From: Streptomyces cellostaticus
Lineage (GTDB): Bacteria; Actinomycetota; Actinomycetes; Streptomycetales; Streptomycetaceae
DNA length: 64,000 bases
Direction of reading: 5' to 3'
Assembly: GCF_001513965.1 (NCBI RefSeq)
Contig: NZ_KQ948027.1
Coordinates: 45,601 to 109,600, forward strand
Within the stretch, counting starts at the first letter, position 1, and each line of letters begins with the position of its first letter. Under the pieces are notes generated by a model. That model saw only the letters and a program-made list of their open reading frames with translations, searched no databases and had not been told where the DNA came from. A program made the position numbers and the translations under genes. Below, piece after piece: positions 44,064 to 53,030 of the stretch.

Positions 44064-44755
44064 TGCGCAGATCTCTCGCCTCAGCCCTCCTGGCCACAGC
44101 CTCTGCCGGGGCCCTTCTGCTGGGCGCGGGTCCGGTGGCACACGCGGAGGGACCCACTCCGGAGCCGTCGGCCACGACCACCCAGGAACCCACCGCAGAG
44201 CCGACGGCAGGCTCGTCGACGGCGGATCCGGTGAAGCCGGTGATCGCCGAATACGACGGGCGGAAGGTCAACCTCGCCAAGTCCTGGGAAGGCGCCAACA
44301 TCTGCACGGAACTTCCCGGCGGGGAGTTCCACTGCTACGACACGGACGCGGAGTCCCTGGCGGACCCTGCTCTCCCTGCCAAGGTCCGCAAGGACAGCCT
44401 CAAGGCCGCCAAGCTCGCGGCTGCTTCCGACCCCCACGACACCTGCACCTCCGACTACTGGTGTCTGTATGCGGACCCCAACTACAAGGGCAGGCGTCTG
44501 CAGTTCTCCAGCGACGGCAAGAAGAACCTCGCCGACTACGGATTCCGCGACCAGGTCAGCTCGGCCTTCTACTGGGTGGCTCGCTGGCCGCTCAACTACG
44601 GATACGCGACGATCTGGGACTCCCGTTCGTGGCCGCTGCACGACCGGCAGCGTGACCTCGTTCCCCCGCACGGCTGGGCGAACTTCAAGAACATGGACTA
44701 CCCCGGCGGCGGCGACTGGAACGACAAGGTCGACGTCTTCGAGGTCAAGCGGTGA
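44063..44755 (+). CDS. Secreted peptidase-inhibitor I36/crystallin-like protein
   Basis: 230 residues. Signal peptide MRRSLASALLATASAGALLLG ... AHA cleaved near 27, an acidic Pro/Thr linker (PEPSATTTQEPTAEPTAG), then a C-terminal domain with Cys pair CTSDYWCLYADPNYKGRRLQF, followed by NLADYGFRDQVSSAFYW. That is the Streptomyces metalloproteinase inhibitor/beta-gamma-crystallin pattern (I36 family). Probably an extracellular protease inhibitor or structural protein. A hairpin follows. Confidence 0.8.
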   Translation: MRRSLASALLATASAGALLLGAGPVAHAEGPTPEPSATTTQEPTAEPTAGSSTADPVKPVIAEYDGRKVNLAKSWEGANICTELPGGEFHCYDTDAESLADPALPAKVRKDSLKAAKLAAASDPHDTCTSDYWCLYADPNYKGRRLQFSSDGKKNLADYGFRDQVSSAFYWVARWPLNYGYATIWDSRSWPLHDRQRDLVPPHGWANFKNMDYPGGGDWNDKVDVFEVKR

Positions 44756-44793
44756 CGTGCGGGCGAGCAGCCTGACCGTGCCACGCTGACGAG

Positions 44794-44826
44794 GTCGGGG
44801 GCTGCGGCTACGCCAGCAGCCCCGAC
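44794..44826. terminator. Bidirectional hairpin
   Basis: GTCGGGGGCTGC / GCAGCCCCGAC with one bulged G; the right arm lies inside the last codons of the convergent AurF-like gene. Confidence 0.65.
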
Positions 44827-45746
44827 GACCTCCACAGCCGTCGCCCCGCACCCCTGAGCACACCGATGTCGTCCAGGAAGTCGGTCAGCCGCTTCGCGCC
44901 GGTCTGCATGACCTCCCGGCGGTGTCCGCTGGCCTTCACCTGGGCCATGGCCTCCCGCTTGTCGAGGCCGACGTTGGTGTACACCTCGGGGTTGACGAAG
45001 GCCACCGAGAAGATGCGGGCGAACTCGCCGGACGTGACCCGGGTGAACTCCTGGGACCACTTCGGTGCCGTCAGCATCTGGCGGCGCAGCTCCTCGCGGG
45101 CGTAGCGGACGTGCCGGGCCTCCTCGACCACGTGGATGCGGGTGACGCCGCGGATCAGCGGCTGCACCCGCTCGTCCGGGAAGGTCAGCCGCTGCATCCA
45201 GTCCAGCACCTCCTCGCCGAGCAGCGTCGCCGTGAAGGAGCCGGGCGTCGTCGAGATCGTCTTGAACAGGCGGCCGAGGTTCAGGTGGGCCCGGCTCACC
45301 GGGTACCAGGGGGCATCGCCCCGCGCGATCAGCCGCGCGAACATCTTCGAGTGCCGGCACTCGTCCTCGATCTCGGTGAGGGCGTACCGCACATGCGCGC
45401 TCGTCGCCGCCTTGTCGTAGATGTGCCGGACGAGCAGCTGCATCAGGATGAGCTCGAACCAGATCCCGAGCGAGGCCAGCGCCGCGGCCTCGTGCTGGGA
45501 GAGCAGGATCCGCTGCTCCTCGCTCATCCGCCGCCACAGCGGGGTGTCGTAGAGCGAGACCAGCTCCGGCGGCCAGAACCACTTGCCCTCCTCGAAGGGC
45601 GCGTCCCAGTCCAGCTCCTTGTCCGGGTCGAAGGAGTGCTTGGCGGAAGAGACGAGCAGCCGCTCGGCCACCTGTTCGCGGTCCTTGAGCAGGCCGAGCG
45701 CGTCGCGCAGTCCGTCCAGCGCGTCCGCGTCCGTCAGGGTCGTCAT
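44808..45746 (-). CDS. AurF-like di-iron N-oxygenase family protein
   Basis: 312 residues. Ligand pattern of the AurF (p-aminobenzoate N-oxygenase) family: Glu98 (WFELI), Glu129-x-x-His132 (DECRHS), Glu178/179 (LLGEEVLDW), His205-x3-Glu209-x2-His212 (HVVEEARH). The His-x3-Glu-x2-His spacing matches AurF ligands 223-227-230. Most AurF-like proteins outside antibiotic clusters have unknown substrates. Divergently transcribed from another di-iron protein, with a 123-bp shared promoter region. Confidence 0.87.
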   Translation of the reverse strand: MTTLTDADALDGLRDALGLLKDREQVAERLLVSSAKHSFDPDKELDWDAPFEEGKWFWPPELVSLYDTPLWRRMSEEQRILLSQHEAAALASLGIWFELILMQLLVRHIYDKAATSAHVRYALTEIEDECRHSKMFARLIARGDAPWYPVSRAHLNLGRLFKTISTTPGSFTATLLGEEVLDWMQRLTFPDERVQPLIRGVTRIHVVEEARHVRYAREELRRQMLTAPKWSQEFTRVTSGEFARIFSVAFVNPEVYTNVGLDKREAMAQVKASGHRREVMQTGAKRLTDFLDDIGVLRGAGRRLWRSSGLLA

Positions 45747-45869
45747 GGCTCCCTCACCTCGTTACCCGGGGGTACGTCGTCCGCCTCTTATGAGACTGCT
45801 TGTCAGCAAGACCGTCAATCCCTTGCACATGACTTGTTGACTCGGCGTCTACGTGTGAGCCTGCGAGGT
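45747..45869. promoter_or_regulatory. Shared divergent promoter region of two di-iron genes
   Basis: 123 bp, more AT-rich than its surroundings, with CTTG-TCAG-CAAG dyad at 45798-45809 and the related CTTGTTGAC at 45831-45839. Divergent genes with one intergenic space suggest co-regulation. The regulator is not evident. Confidence 0.5.
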
Positions 45870-46979
45870 ATGCCGACCTACGACCTGTACGCCAGCGAGC
45901 CCGGAGACTCCCCCTGGCAGGTGCCCGCGACCGGCGCGGCCCGGTTCAGCTGGGAATACGACGAGGGCCGGGACCGCCTGCTCGCCCTGTACCAGAAGGG
46001 CAAGGACAAGCAGTGGGACGGACGGACGCGCATCGACTGGGACCTGGAGGTCGACCCGTACGACCCGCTGGGCACCCCCGACGAGTCGATGTCGCTCTAC
46101 GGCACCCCGTACTGGGCCAAGCTCTCCGACAAGGACAAGGGCGACCTGCGCCGGCACTACGCCTCCTGGCAGTTCAGCCAGTTCCTGCACGGCGAGCAGG
46201 GCGCGATGATCTGCGCGGCCAGGATCGTGGAGTCGGTGCCCGACATGGACGCCAAGTTCTACTCGGCGACCCAGACGATGGACGAGGCCCGGCACGCCGA
46301 GATCTATGCCCGCTTCCTGCACGAGAAGATCGGGATGCTCTACCCGATCAACGACAACCTCCAGTCCCTCCTCGGCGACACGCTCCGCGACAGCCGCTGG
46401 GACATGCCCTACCTCGGCATGCAGGTCCTCATCGAGGGCCTGGCCCTCGCCGCGTTCGGCATGATCCGCGACACCACCACCAAGCCGCTGCCCAAGCAGA
46501 TCCTCGCCTACGTGATGCAGGACGAGGCCCGGCACGTGGCCTTCGGCCGCATGGCGCTGCGCGACTACTACCAGCAGCTCACCGACGCCGAACTGCGTGA
46601 GCGCGAGGAGTTCGTCATCGAGGGCTGCTACCTGATGCGCGACCGGCTGCGCGGCGTCGAGGTCCTGGAGAACTTCGGCATCCCCCGGGCCGAGGCGGAG
46701 CAGTTCAGCGAGAACTCCGAGTTCCTCCAGCTCTTCCGGCGCCTTCTCTTCAGCCGCATCGTGCCCTGCGTCAAGGACATCGGCCTGTGGGGCAAACGGC
46801 TCCAGCAGGCCTATGTCGACATGGGCGTCTTCGAGATGGGCGACTCCAGCCTGGACCTGCTGATGGCCCAGGACGAGGAGATCGCCGAGCAGCTCGACGC
46901 CGAACGCTTCGCCGCGGAGGAGCAGGAGCGGGTGGCGGAGGTGCGGGAGGCGATCGAGTCGGGGGCTGCCGAGGCCTGA
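45870..46979 (+). CDS. Ferritin-like di-iron carboxylate protein
   Basis: 369 residues. A complete carboxylate-bridged di-iron set: Glu109 (FLHGEQG), Glu139-x-x-His142 (DEARHAEIY), Glu189 (LIEGLAL), Glu219-x-x-His222 (DEARHVAFG), the R2/ferritin-like oxygenase pattern. The rest is all-helical. It should be a cytoplasmic oxygenase or oxidase needing an external reductase; the substrate is unknown. Start may instead be the GTG at 45855. Divergent partner is the AurF-like gene. Confidence 0.87.
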   Translation: MPTYDLYASEPGDSPWQVPATGAARFSWEYDEGRDRLLALYQKGKDKQWDGRTRIDWDLEVDPYDPLGTPDESMSLYGTPYWAKLSDKDKGDLRRHYASWQFSQFLHGEQGAMICAARIVESVPDMDAKFYSATQTMDEARHAEIYARFLHEKIGMLYPINDNLQSLLGDTLRDSRWDMPYLGMQVLIEGLALAAFGMIRDTTTKPLPKQILAYVMQDEARHVAFGRMALRDYYQQLTDAELREREEFVIEGCYLMRDRLRGVEVLENFGIPRAEAEQFSENSEFLQLFRRLLFSRIVPCVKDIGLWGKRLQQAYVDMGVFEMGDSSLDLLMAQDEEIAEQLDAERFAAEEQERVAEVREAIESGAAEA

Positions 46980-47032
46980 CCGCCGCCGGGTGCGGTTCCG
47001 GCCGGTTCACCCGGGTGCAGTAGCGTGCTGGC

Positions 47033-47839
47033 GTGTCCATGCCTCCGCCGCCGCAGCAGCCGCAGTACCCGTACGGTCAGCAGCCCCCGCAGGCCCCGCC
47101 GCCTCCGGGTCCGTACGGCTCCCCGTACCCCCAGCAACAGCCGTACCCGCAGCAGCCGTACCCCGGGTGGGGCATGCCGCCCATGGGCCCGCCGCCGAAG
47201 AAGCGCCGGGTCGGGCTGGTGCTCGGGATCGTGGGCGGGGTCCTCCTCCTGCTCGTCGGGGGCCTGGTGGCCCTGGGCGTGATCGGGATGAAGATCGAGG
47301 CCGGCTTCCCCGAGGCGAAGAACAAGCTCACGCTGCCCAAGACCCTGCTCGACCAGAAGTACGACCTCGCCGACGACCTCTCCGACAGCGAGGGCCGGAA
47401 GATCAAGAACGAGGTCGACGGCTCCTGGGACGCCAAGGTCACCGACTCCGTGGTGGGCCGTTACAGCCCGGGCGGCGACGACACCAAGGGCACCCTCGTG
47501 GTGTCCGGTCTCTACGGGCGGTTCCAGAACACGACCAAGGGCCGCAACAACATGCTCAAGGGGGTCGGCGAGGCCGACGGCGTGACGGTGGCAGAGCCCA
47601 GGAGGGATCTCACTCCGTCCGGCACGGACACCACCATCAGCTGCGAGGTCGTGGTCCAGAAGCGGTCCAGTGCGACGCTGACCTACCCGGTCTGTGCCTG
47701 GGCGGACGGCAACACGGCCGCCGTGGTGGTCCAGGTCGACACGAGCGCCCTGACGGCCTCCTCCGCGGACGTGGACCTCGAAGCCGCCGCCCGGGACACC
47801 GCCAAGGTCCGCGCGGAGATGCTCAAGCCGATCGGCTGA
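47033..47839 (+). CDS. Membrane-anchored protein with Pro-rich cytoplasmic N-terminus
   Basis: 268 residues from a GTG. Residues 1-57 are Pro/Gln/Tyr-rich (PQQPQYPYGQQPPQAPPPPG), then one membrane span (RVGLVLGIVGGVLLLLVGGLVALGV is its core, about 60-84) and an external domain of about 180 residues with two cysteines (TTISCEVVV, YPVCAWADG). This layout is common among actinobacterial lipoprotein-like membrane proteins; no enzymatic motif. Convergent with the PBP operon. Confidence 0.72.
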   Translation: MSMPPPPQQPQYPYGQQPPQAPPPPGPYGSPYPQQQPYPQQPYPGWGMPPMGPPPKKRRVGLVLGIVGGVLLLLVGGLVALGVIGMKIEAGFPEAKNKLTLPKTLLDQKYDLADDLSDSEGRKIKNEVDGSWDAKVTDSVVGRYSPGGDDTKGTLVVSGLYGRFQNTTKGRNNMLKGVGEADGVTVAEPRRDLTPSGTDTTISCEVVVQKRSSATLTYPVCAWADGNTAAVVVQVDTSALTASSADVDLEAAARDTAKVRAEMLKPIG

Positions 47840-47936
47840 CCGTCACCGCGTCCTGCACCCACCACAGCACGGTCATCGCCTCGGCGACCCGCTCGACCCA
47901 CTCGGCGAGTTCGCGAGCGGCGGTCGTCTGCGTCAT
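47823..47936 (-). CDS. Possible 37-residue protein coupled to the PBP gene
   Basis: ATG overlaps the PBP stop in ATGA. Sequence MTQTTAARELAEWVERVAEA then MTVLWWVQDAVTVSRSA, an amphipathic helix. The 3' end overlaps the convergent membrane-protein gene by 17 bp. It could be a real small protein or chance; no family known. Confidence 0.35.
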   Translation of the reverse strand: MTQTTAARELAEWVERVAEAMTVLWWVQDAVTVSRSA

Positions 47937-49417
47937 GACCGAAGAACGGCCCGCATCACCTCCTTCGCGATCGGCGCCGCGTCCCCGCCCCCGCTGATCT
48001 CGCCCCGGTCCGCCGAGGCGTCCTCGACCACCACCGCTACCGCCACCTTCGGTTCCAGGTCGGCGTCGGCCTGCGCCCAGGAGACGAACCAGGCGTACGG
48101 CACACCGGAGTTGCCGACGCCGTGCTGGGCGGTGCCGGTCTTGCCGCCGACCGTGGCGCCGGGGATGGCCGCGTTGGCGCCGGTGCCCTCGCGGACCACG
48201 TCGGTCATCAGCTCCCGCAGCCGTACGGCCGTCGACGGGCGCATCACCTGACGGTCGGGCCGTACCCCGCCGCCCGCGATCGTCTCGCCGCCCCTGCGGG
48301 TGGTCCGCTCCACCAGGTACGGCGCCCGCAGCCGGCCGCCGTTGGCCACGGCCGCCGCGACCATCGCCATCTGCAGCGGGGTCGCCCGCGTGTTGTACTG
48401 CCCGATCGAGGACAGGGCCAGCTGCGCCTTGTCCACATGGGTGTCGAAGGTGCTGGGGGAGACGGAGAAGGGGATCCGCAGCCGGGTGTCGTTGAAGCCG
48501 AACGCCTGGGCCGTGGCCGACATGTTCGCCGCTCCGACGTCCACGCCCAGCTTCGCGAACACCGTGTTGCACGACCACTCGAAGGCCTCCCGCACCGGTG
48601 CGTCGGTGCAGCCGTCGCCCTCGTTGGTCAGCCTGGTGGTGGTACCGGGCAGCCGGTAGGGGTCGGGGGAGTCGGTCTTCGCGTCCAGGTCCGTGACCAC
48701 ACCCGCGTCCAGCGCCGCCGCCGCGGTGACCACCTTGAAGGTCGAACCCGGCGGATAGGTCTGCCGTACCGCCCGGTTGAGCATCGGCCTTTCCGGGTCG
48801 TGGTTGAGCCGCTCCCACGCCGAGGCCGTCGCCTCGCTGTTGCCGGACAGCGCGGCCGGGTCGTACGACGGCGTCGACACCAGCGCCAGGATGCGACCCG
48901 TGACCGGATCGATCGCGGCCACCGCGCCCTTGCGTCCGGCCAGTTTCCGGTACGCCGCCCGCTGCGCGCCCTGGTCCAGGGTGGTGACCACGTCCCCGCC
49001 GGGGCTGGGCCCCCGCGTCATGTCGTTCCACAGCGGGAAGGGCGAGAGCATCGGGTCGCTGCCGGAGAGCACTGCGTCCTCCGCGCCCTCCAGGAGCGTG
49101 GTGCCGTACAGCTGTGAGGCGAAGCCGGTGACCGGCGCGTACAACGGGCCGTCCCGGTAGGTACGTTCGTAGCGCAACTGCTCGCCGGTGTCCGTGGACC
49201 CGGTGACCGGCTCGCCGCCGACCAGGATGTCGCCGCGCGGCTGGTGGTAACGGGCGATCGTGGGGCGGCGGTTGGCCGGGTTGGTGCCGTAGGAGCCGGC
49301 CTGGACGACCTGAACACGGGCGGCGTTGACGAGGAGGGCCACCAGCAGCAGGGCGCAGAACGCCCAGGCGTGCCGGATGTACCTGGCCATCGGCCGGCCG
49401 TTCGCGTACTCGCTCAC
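47933..49417 (-). CDS. Class B penicillin-binding protein (transpeptidase)
   Basis: 494 residues from a GTG overlapping the FtsW-like stop (GTGA). N-terminal membrane anchor (YIRHAWAFCALLLVALLVNAARVQVV is residues about 13-38), dimerisation region, then the transpeptidase domain with Ser about 225 in PPGSTFKVV, the SxN motif in FEWSCNTVF, and KTG near 425 (GGKTGTAQ). It cross-links peptidoglycan outside the membrane. Paired with a SEDS protein in one operon, so the two form a glycosyltransferase/transpeptidase unit. Similar to PbpA of the actinobacterial ftsW/pbpA pair. Confidence 0.95.
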   Translation of the reverse strand: MSEYANGRPMARYIRHAWAFCALLLVALLVNAARVQVVQAGSYGTNPANRRPTIARYHQPRGDILVGGEPVTGSTDTGEQLRYERTYRDGPLYAPVTGFASQLYGTTLLEGAEDAVLSGSDPMLSPFPLWNDMTRGPSPGGDVVTTLDQGAQRAAYRKLAGRKGAVAAIDPVTGRILALVSTPSYDPAALSGNSEATASAWERLNHDPERPMLNRAVRQTYPPGSTFKVVTAAAALDAGVVTDLDAKTDSPDPYRLPGTTTRLTNEGDGCTDAPVREAFEWSCNTVFAKLGVDVGAANMSATAQAFGFNDTRLRIPFSVSPSTFDTHVDKAQLALSSIGQYNTRATPLQMAMVAAAVANGGRLRAPYLVERTTRRGGETIAGGGVRPDRQVMRPSTAVRLRELMTDVVREGTGANAAIPGATVGGKTGTAQHGVGNSGVPYAWFVSWAQADADLEPKVAVAVVVEDASADRGEISGGGDAAPIAKEVMRAVLRS

Positions 49418-50775
49418 GGGGCCTCCCGCCCGTCGTACTGGCGGCGGGCCGAGTCGCTCACCCGGATCAGCAGGGCCACGATCGCCCAGTTGGTGACGAC
49501 CGAGGAGCCGCCCTGGGCGAGGAACGGCATCGCCATGCCGGTCAGCGGGATCAGGCCGGTGACCCCGCCCGCGATCACGAACACCTGGAGCGCGACGATC
49601 GAGGCGAGCCCGACCGCGAGGAGCCGGCCGAAGGGCTCGCGCAGGGCGAGGCCCGCGCGGTAGCCGCGCTCCACGAGCAGGGCGTAGAGCAGGAAGACCG
49701 CCGCAAGACCGGCGAGGCCCAGCTCCTCGCCCGCCGTCGCCAGGATGAAGTCCGACTTGGCGGCGAAGCCGATGAGGATGGAGTGGCCGAGCCCCAGCCC
49801 GGTGCCGAGGACACCGCCCGCCGCGAAGGCGAACAGGGACTGGGAGAGCTGGTTGGGGCCGAGCCCGGCCTCGATCGTCGCGAAGGGGTGCAGCCAGTCC
49901 TCGATCCGGCCGCCCACGTGCGGCTCGAGGCGGCCGACGGCGAACGCGCCGAGCACCGCGAGCACCAGGCCGACCGCGATCCAGCCGGTGCGGCCGGTGG
50001 CGACGTACAGCAGGACCACGAACAGGCCGAAGAACAGCAGTGAGGTGCCGAGATCCCGTTCCAGGACCAGGACGCCGACGCTCAGCAGCCAGATCGTCAC
50101 GATCGGGCCGAGCACCCGTCCGGTCGGGAACTGCATCCGCCACAGCCGGCGGCCCGTGTAGGCGAGCGCGCTGCGGTTGGCGGCCAGGTAGGCGGCGAAG
50201 AACACCGCGAGCAGCACCTTCGCGAACTCGCTCGGCTGGATGGAGAATCCGGCGATCCGGATCCAGATGCGGGCGCCGTTGACCGCCGGGAACAGGATCG
50301 GCAGCAGGAGGAGGCCGAGGGCCGCGACCACACAGACGTAGGAGTAGCGCTGGAGGACCCGGTGGTCGCGCAGCACCAGGATGACGAGAGTGAACAGGCC
50401 CATCCCGAGCGTGGACCACACCAGTTGGGCGGGGGCCGCCCGATCGCCCGGCGTCTCCAGGTCCAGCCGGTAGATCAGCACCAGGCCGAGGCCGTTGAGC
50501 AGCACGCCGATGGGGAGGGGGAGCGGGTCGGCGTAGGGCGCCCGGATGCGGACCGCGAGATGCGCGAACAGAGCCAGCACGCCGAGCCCGGCGCCGTAGC
50601 CGACGGCACCGGGCGGGACGGCGCCGGTCCTCGCCACCCCCACGGCGCAGTAGCCGTACACCGACAGCAGAACGGCCAGCACGATCAGGGCGAGTTCGAT
50701 GCCACGGCGCCGGGGGAGGCGTACGGCGGGGGCTGATGCCTGCGTCGCCGCCAGGGTGGTTCCGGCCTTGGTCAT
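49414..50775 (-). CDS. SEDS family peptidoglycan polymerase (FtsW/RodA)
   Basis: 453 residues with about ten to twelve membrane spans. Signature stretches: RIAGFSIQPSEFAKVLLAVF near the centre, RDLGTSLLFFGLFVVLLYVATGR with the conserved Arg-Asp, and GLIPLTGMAMPFLAQGGSS near the end. It polymerises lipid II into glycan strands. Encoded 5' of its partner PBP with a 4-bp overlap. Which of the several Streptomyces SEDS proteins (division, sporulation or elongation) it is cannot be settled here. Confidence 0.94.
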   Translation of the reverse strand: MTKAGTTLAATQASAPAVRLPRRRGIELALIVLAVLLSVYGYCAVGVARTGAVPPGAVGYGAGLGVLALFAHLAVRIRAPYADPLPLPIGVLLNGLGLVLIYRLDLETPGDRAAPAQLVWSTLGMGLFTLVILVLRDHRVLQRYSYVCVVAALGLLLLPILFPAVNGARIWIRIAGFSIQPSEFAKVLLAVFFAAYLAANRSALAYTGRRLWRMQFPTGRVLGPIVTIWLLSVGVLVLERDLGTSLLFFGLFVVLLYVATGRTGWIAVGLVLAVLGAFAVGRLEPHVGGRIEDWLHPFATIEAGLGPNQLSQSLFAFAAGGVLGTGLGLGHSILIGFAAKSDFILATAGEELGLAGLAAVFLLYALLVERGYRAGLALREPFGRLLAVGLASIVALQVFVIAGGVTGLIPLTGMAMPFLAQGGSSVVTNWAIVALLIRVSDSARRQYDGREAP

Positions 50776-50825
50776 GTCCGGAACTTACCCACATAGGGGG
50801 TGTTGTGAGGCCAACCTCGGGTTTC

Positions 50826-50925
50826 GCGCCCCAAAGGGGCGCGGGGCTGTATCCATGTGCGGCTCCGCCGCGTGGGCGCGACCAGCCACACACAACCCGC
50901 ACCCCGCAGATCACCCGCAGCCCCG
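50826..50925 (+). repeat. Dispersed Streptomyces intergenic repeat, fullest copy
   Basis: Begins with a GCGCCCC-AA-AGGGGCGC type hairpin, then GCGGCTCCGCCGCGTGGGC, GCGACCAGCCAC and a CCCGCACCCCGC tail. The same core is at 23522-23553 and, in reverse, at 40747-40810. I recognise it as a common non-coding repeat of Streptomyces chromosomes. Confidence 0.7.
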
Positions 50926-50930
50926 AGTCC

Positions 50931-52181
50931 CTACCGGCCCTCCGCCCAAGGCAGCCTCAGCGTCGCAACCGCCCCTCCATCCACGGCATTGGCAAAGGCC
51001 AGCGCAGCGCCCAGTACCTCCGCCTGCCCCAGCGCAATGGTCAGCCCCAGCCCATGCCCCTTCGCCCCGCCCTCGGTACGGAACCGCTGCGGCCCGTGCG
51101 CCACCAGGTACTCCGGATACCCGCCTCCGTGGTCGCGCACGGTCACCACGGGCCCGTCGACCGTCAAAACCACCGGAGGGCCCCCGTGCTTGTGCGCGTT
51201 GGCCACCAGATTCCCCAGCACCCGCTCCAGGCGCCGCCGATCGGTCTCCACCCGGGCGTCCCGCACGATCCGCACCTCGGTGTCCGTACCCGAGGCCCGC
51301 ACCACCCGCCGGGCCAGTGCACCCAGCTCCTCGGTGTCCACCTCCAGCTTCTCCCGGCCGGTGTCCAGACGGGAGATCTCGAGCAGGTCCTCGGTGAGCG
51401 TGCGCAGCGCCGCCACCCGGTCCCGCACCAGCTCGGTCGGCCGGCCCGGCGGCAGCAGCTCGGCCGCCGCGTGCAGCCCGGTCAGCGGGGTGCGCAGCTC
51501 ATGCGCCACGTCCGCGGTGAACCGCTGCTCGCTCAGCAGCTTGCTCTGCAGCGACGAGGCCATGGTGTCCAGCGCGGCCGCCACCACGGCCACCTCGTCC
51601 TGGGGGCGGGTCGGGTCCTTCGTACGGGGATCGTCCACGCGGGCGTCCAGATCGCCCGCGGTGATCCGCCGGGCCACCCGCGCGGTGCCGTGCAGCCGGC
51701 GCGTCACCCGGGTCACCGCGAACGCGCCGACCAGTACCGTCGCCCCGATCGCCAGCGCCGACGACCCCAGGATCGACTTGTCGAGCCCGGCGATCGTGCC
51801 GGACTGCTGCGAGTAGTCGACCTCCACCGCGAGCGCGTGATGGTCCTCGGCCGGACCGGCCGCCCACATGGTGGGCCGCCCCCGGTGCGAGGAGACCATC
51901 GTGCCGCGGTCCCCGGCCAGCGCGAGCGTCCGCAGCGGCGTGGGCAGCCCCTCGGGGTCGACCGCCGCACCCGGCAGCAGCGCGTCCCCGGCCTCGTACG
52001 CCTCGGTGGCGTCCTGCAGCCGGGACAGCGCCAGGTCACGGGCCTGGCCGACGGTCTGGTTGGTCACCGACACATGCACCAGGACACCGAGCAGCGCGGC
52101 CAGCGCGCAGCACATCACCGTGATGAACGTGGCCGCCTTCACCGCGAGCGTCCCCGTCCACCGGGGCACCGCCAGCCTCAC
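50931..52181 (-). CDS. Orphan sensor histidine kinase
   Basis: 416 residues from a GTG overlapping the stop of the lipoprotein gene (GTGA). First membrane span about 13-33, external sensor about 35-125, second span about 130-155, HAMP, His near 223 (TADVAHELRTPLTG), N-box VLGNLVANAHKHGG, DHGGGYP and GHGLGLTIA. No response regulator gene is adjacent on either side. The lipoprotein translated with it may be its signal-sensing partner, as CseA is for CseC (analogy, inference). Confidence 0.93.
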   Translation of the reverse strand: MRLAVPRWTGTLAVKAATFITVMCCALAALLGVLVHVSVTNQTVGQARDLALSRLQDATEAYEAGDALLPGAAVDPEGLPTPLRTLALAGDRGTMVSSHRGRPTMWAAGPAEDHHALAVEVDYSQQSGTIAGLDKSILGSSALAIGATVLVGAFAVTRVTRRLHGTARVARRITAGDLDARVDDPRTKDPTRPQDEVAVVAAALDTMASSLQSKLLSEQRFTADVAHELRTPLTGLHAAAELLPPGRPTELVRDRVAALRTLTEDLLEISRLDTGREKLEVDTEELGALARRVVRASGTDTEVRIVRDARVETDRRRLERVLGNLVANAHKHGGPPVVLTVDGPVVTVRDHGGGYPEYLVAHGPQRFRTEGGAKGHGLGLTIALGQAEVLGAALAFANAVDGGAVATLRLPWAEGR

Positions 52182-52936
52182 GGCGTGCCCGCCGGCGGGG
52201 AGACGTCGGGAGAGATGCTGGCGGAGGTGCTGGCGGAGGGGGCGGGCGTGTGGCTGTGCCGGCCCTTGCCGGTGCGCAGGAACTCGTCCCGGGAGAACAC
52301 CATCGCCCGCTGGTCCGGGTCCCAGGCCCAGGTGGTGCGGTACTCGTACCCGGAGATCCCTGCCGGGGAGCGGACGATCACCGCCCGCCCGGCCAGTTCG
52401 ACCCCGATGATCGCGTCGTTGTCGGCCAGCACCTGCACCAGCTTGTGGTGCTCGACCGTGTAGACCCGTACCGCCGTCTGGTTGGTCGGATACAGCCGGA
52501 AGCCGACGGTCATGTCGTCCCGGCCGTCCCCGTTCAGATCCCGGTAGTACGCCTTCAGCAGCGGACAGCGCGCCCGGTCCCCGCCGGGGGCGCACTCCTT
52601 CATCCGGTCCACGGTCGCGTGGTACGCCCCCTTCGACCCGTAGTCGGCCGGATGCGCCGCGATCTCGGCCTGGACGACGTCCACCGGATCGACCTTGCGG
52701 ATGTCGTCGCCGGGCACGGCGATGCCCTTGACGGTCTCCCTGGCCGCCTCGTCGTAGGGGTAGGCCGGGCTGGACGCCGGTCTGAGGTCCGGCCAGAGCT
52801 TCGCCGGGCTGATCGCGGTCGGGGTCGTCCCGGCCCCCTCCAGGCCGCCCGCGTCCCCGCAGGCCGCCGCCGTCACCCAGAGCAGGGCGACGGCGGCCGC
52901 GACGAGGGCGGTGCGCACGGGGCGACGGGCTGACAC
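52178..52936 (-). CDS. Lipoprotein coupled to a sensor kinase
   Basis: 252 residues from a GTG. Signal ends in a lipobox-like TAAACGDAG (Cys near 26). The mature part contains YYRDLNGDGRDDMTVGFRLY, a calcium-binding-like DxNxDGxDD loop typical of FG-GAP/VCBS repeats, and a Ser/Pro-rich tail. Translational coupling to the kinase suggests a joint role in envelope sensing. Resembles CseA in size and context, but identity is not shown. Confidence 0.82.
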   Translation of the reverse strand: MSARRPVRTALVAAAVALLWVTAAACGDAGGLEGAGTTPTAISPAKLWPDLRPASSPAYPYDEAARETVKGIAVPGDDIRKVDPVDVVQAEIAAHPADYGSKGAYHATVDRMKECAPGGDRARCPLLKAYYRDLNGDGRDDMTVGFRLYPTNQTAVRVYTVEHHKLVQVLADNDAIIGVELAGRAVIVRSPAGISGYEYRTTWAWDPDQRAMVFSRDEFLRTGKGRHSHTPAPSASTSASISPDVSPPAGTP

Positions 52937-53030
52937 GGTGCTCCTGGGGCTTCGGGGACGATCGTGGCCCCGTACACCTTATTCGTAGGGAAGTCCTTTT
53001 TGCGCACCAAAGGAGGTGCTGGAGCAGAGG

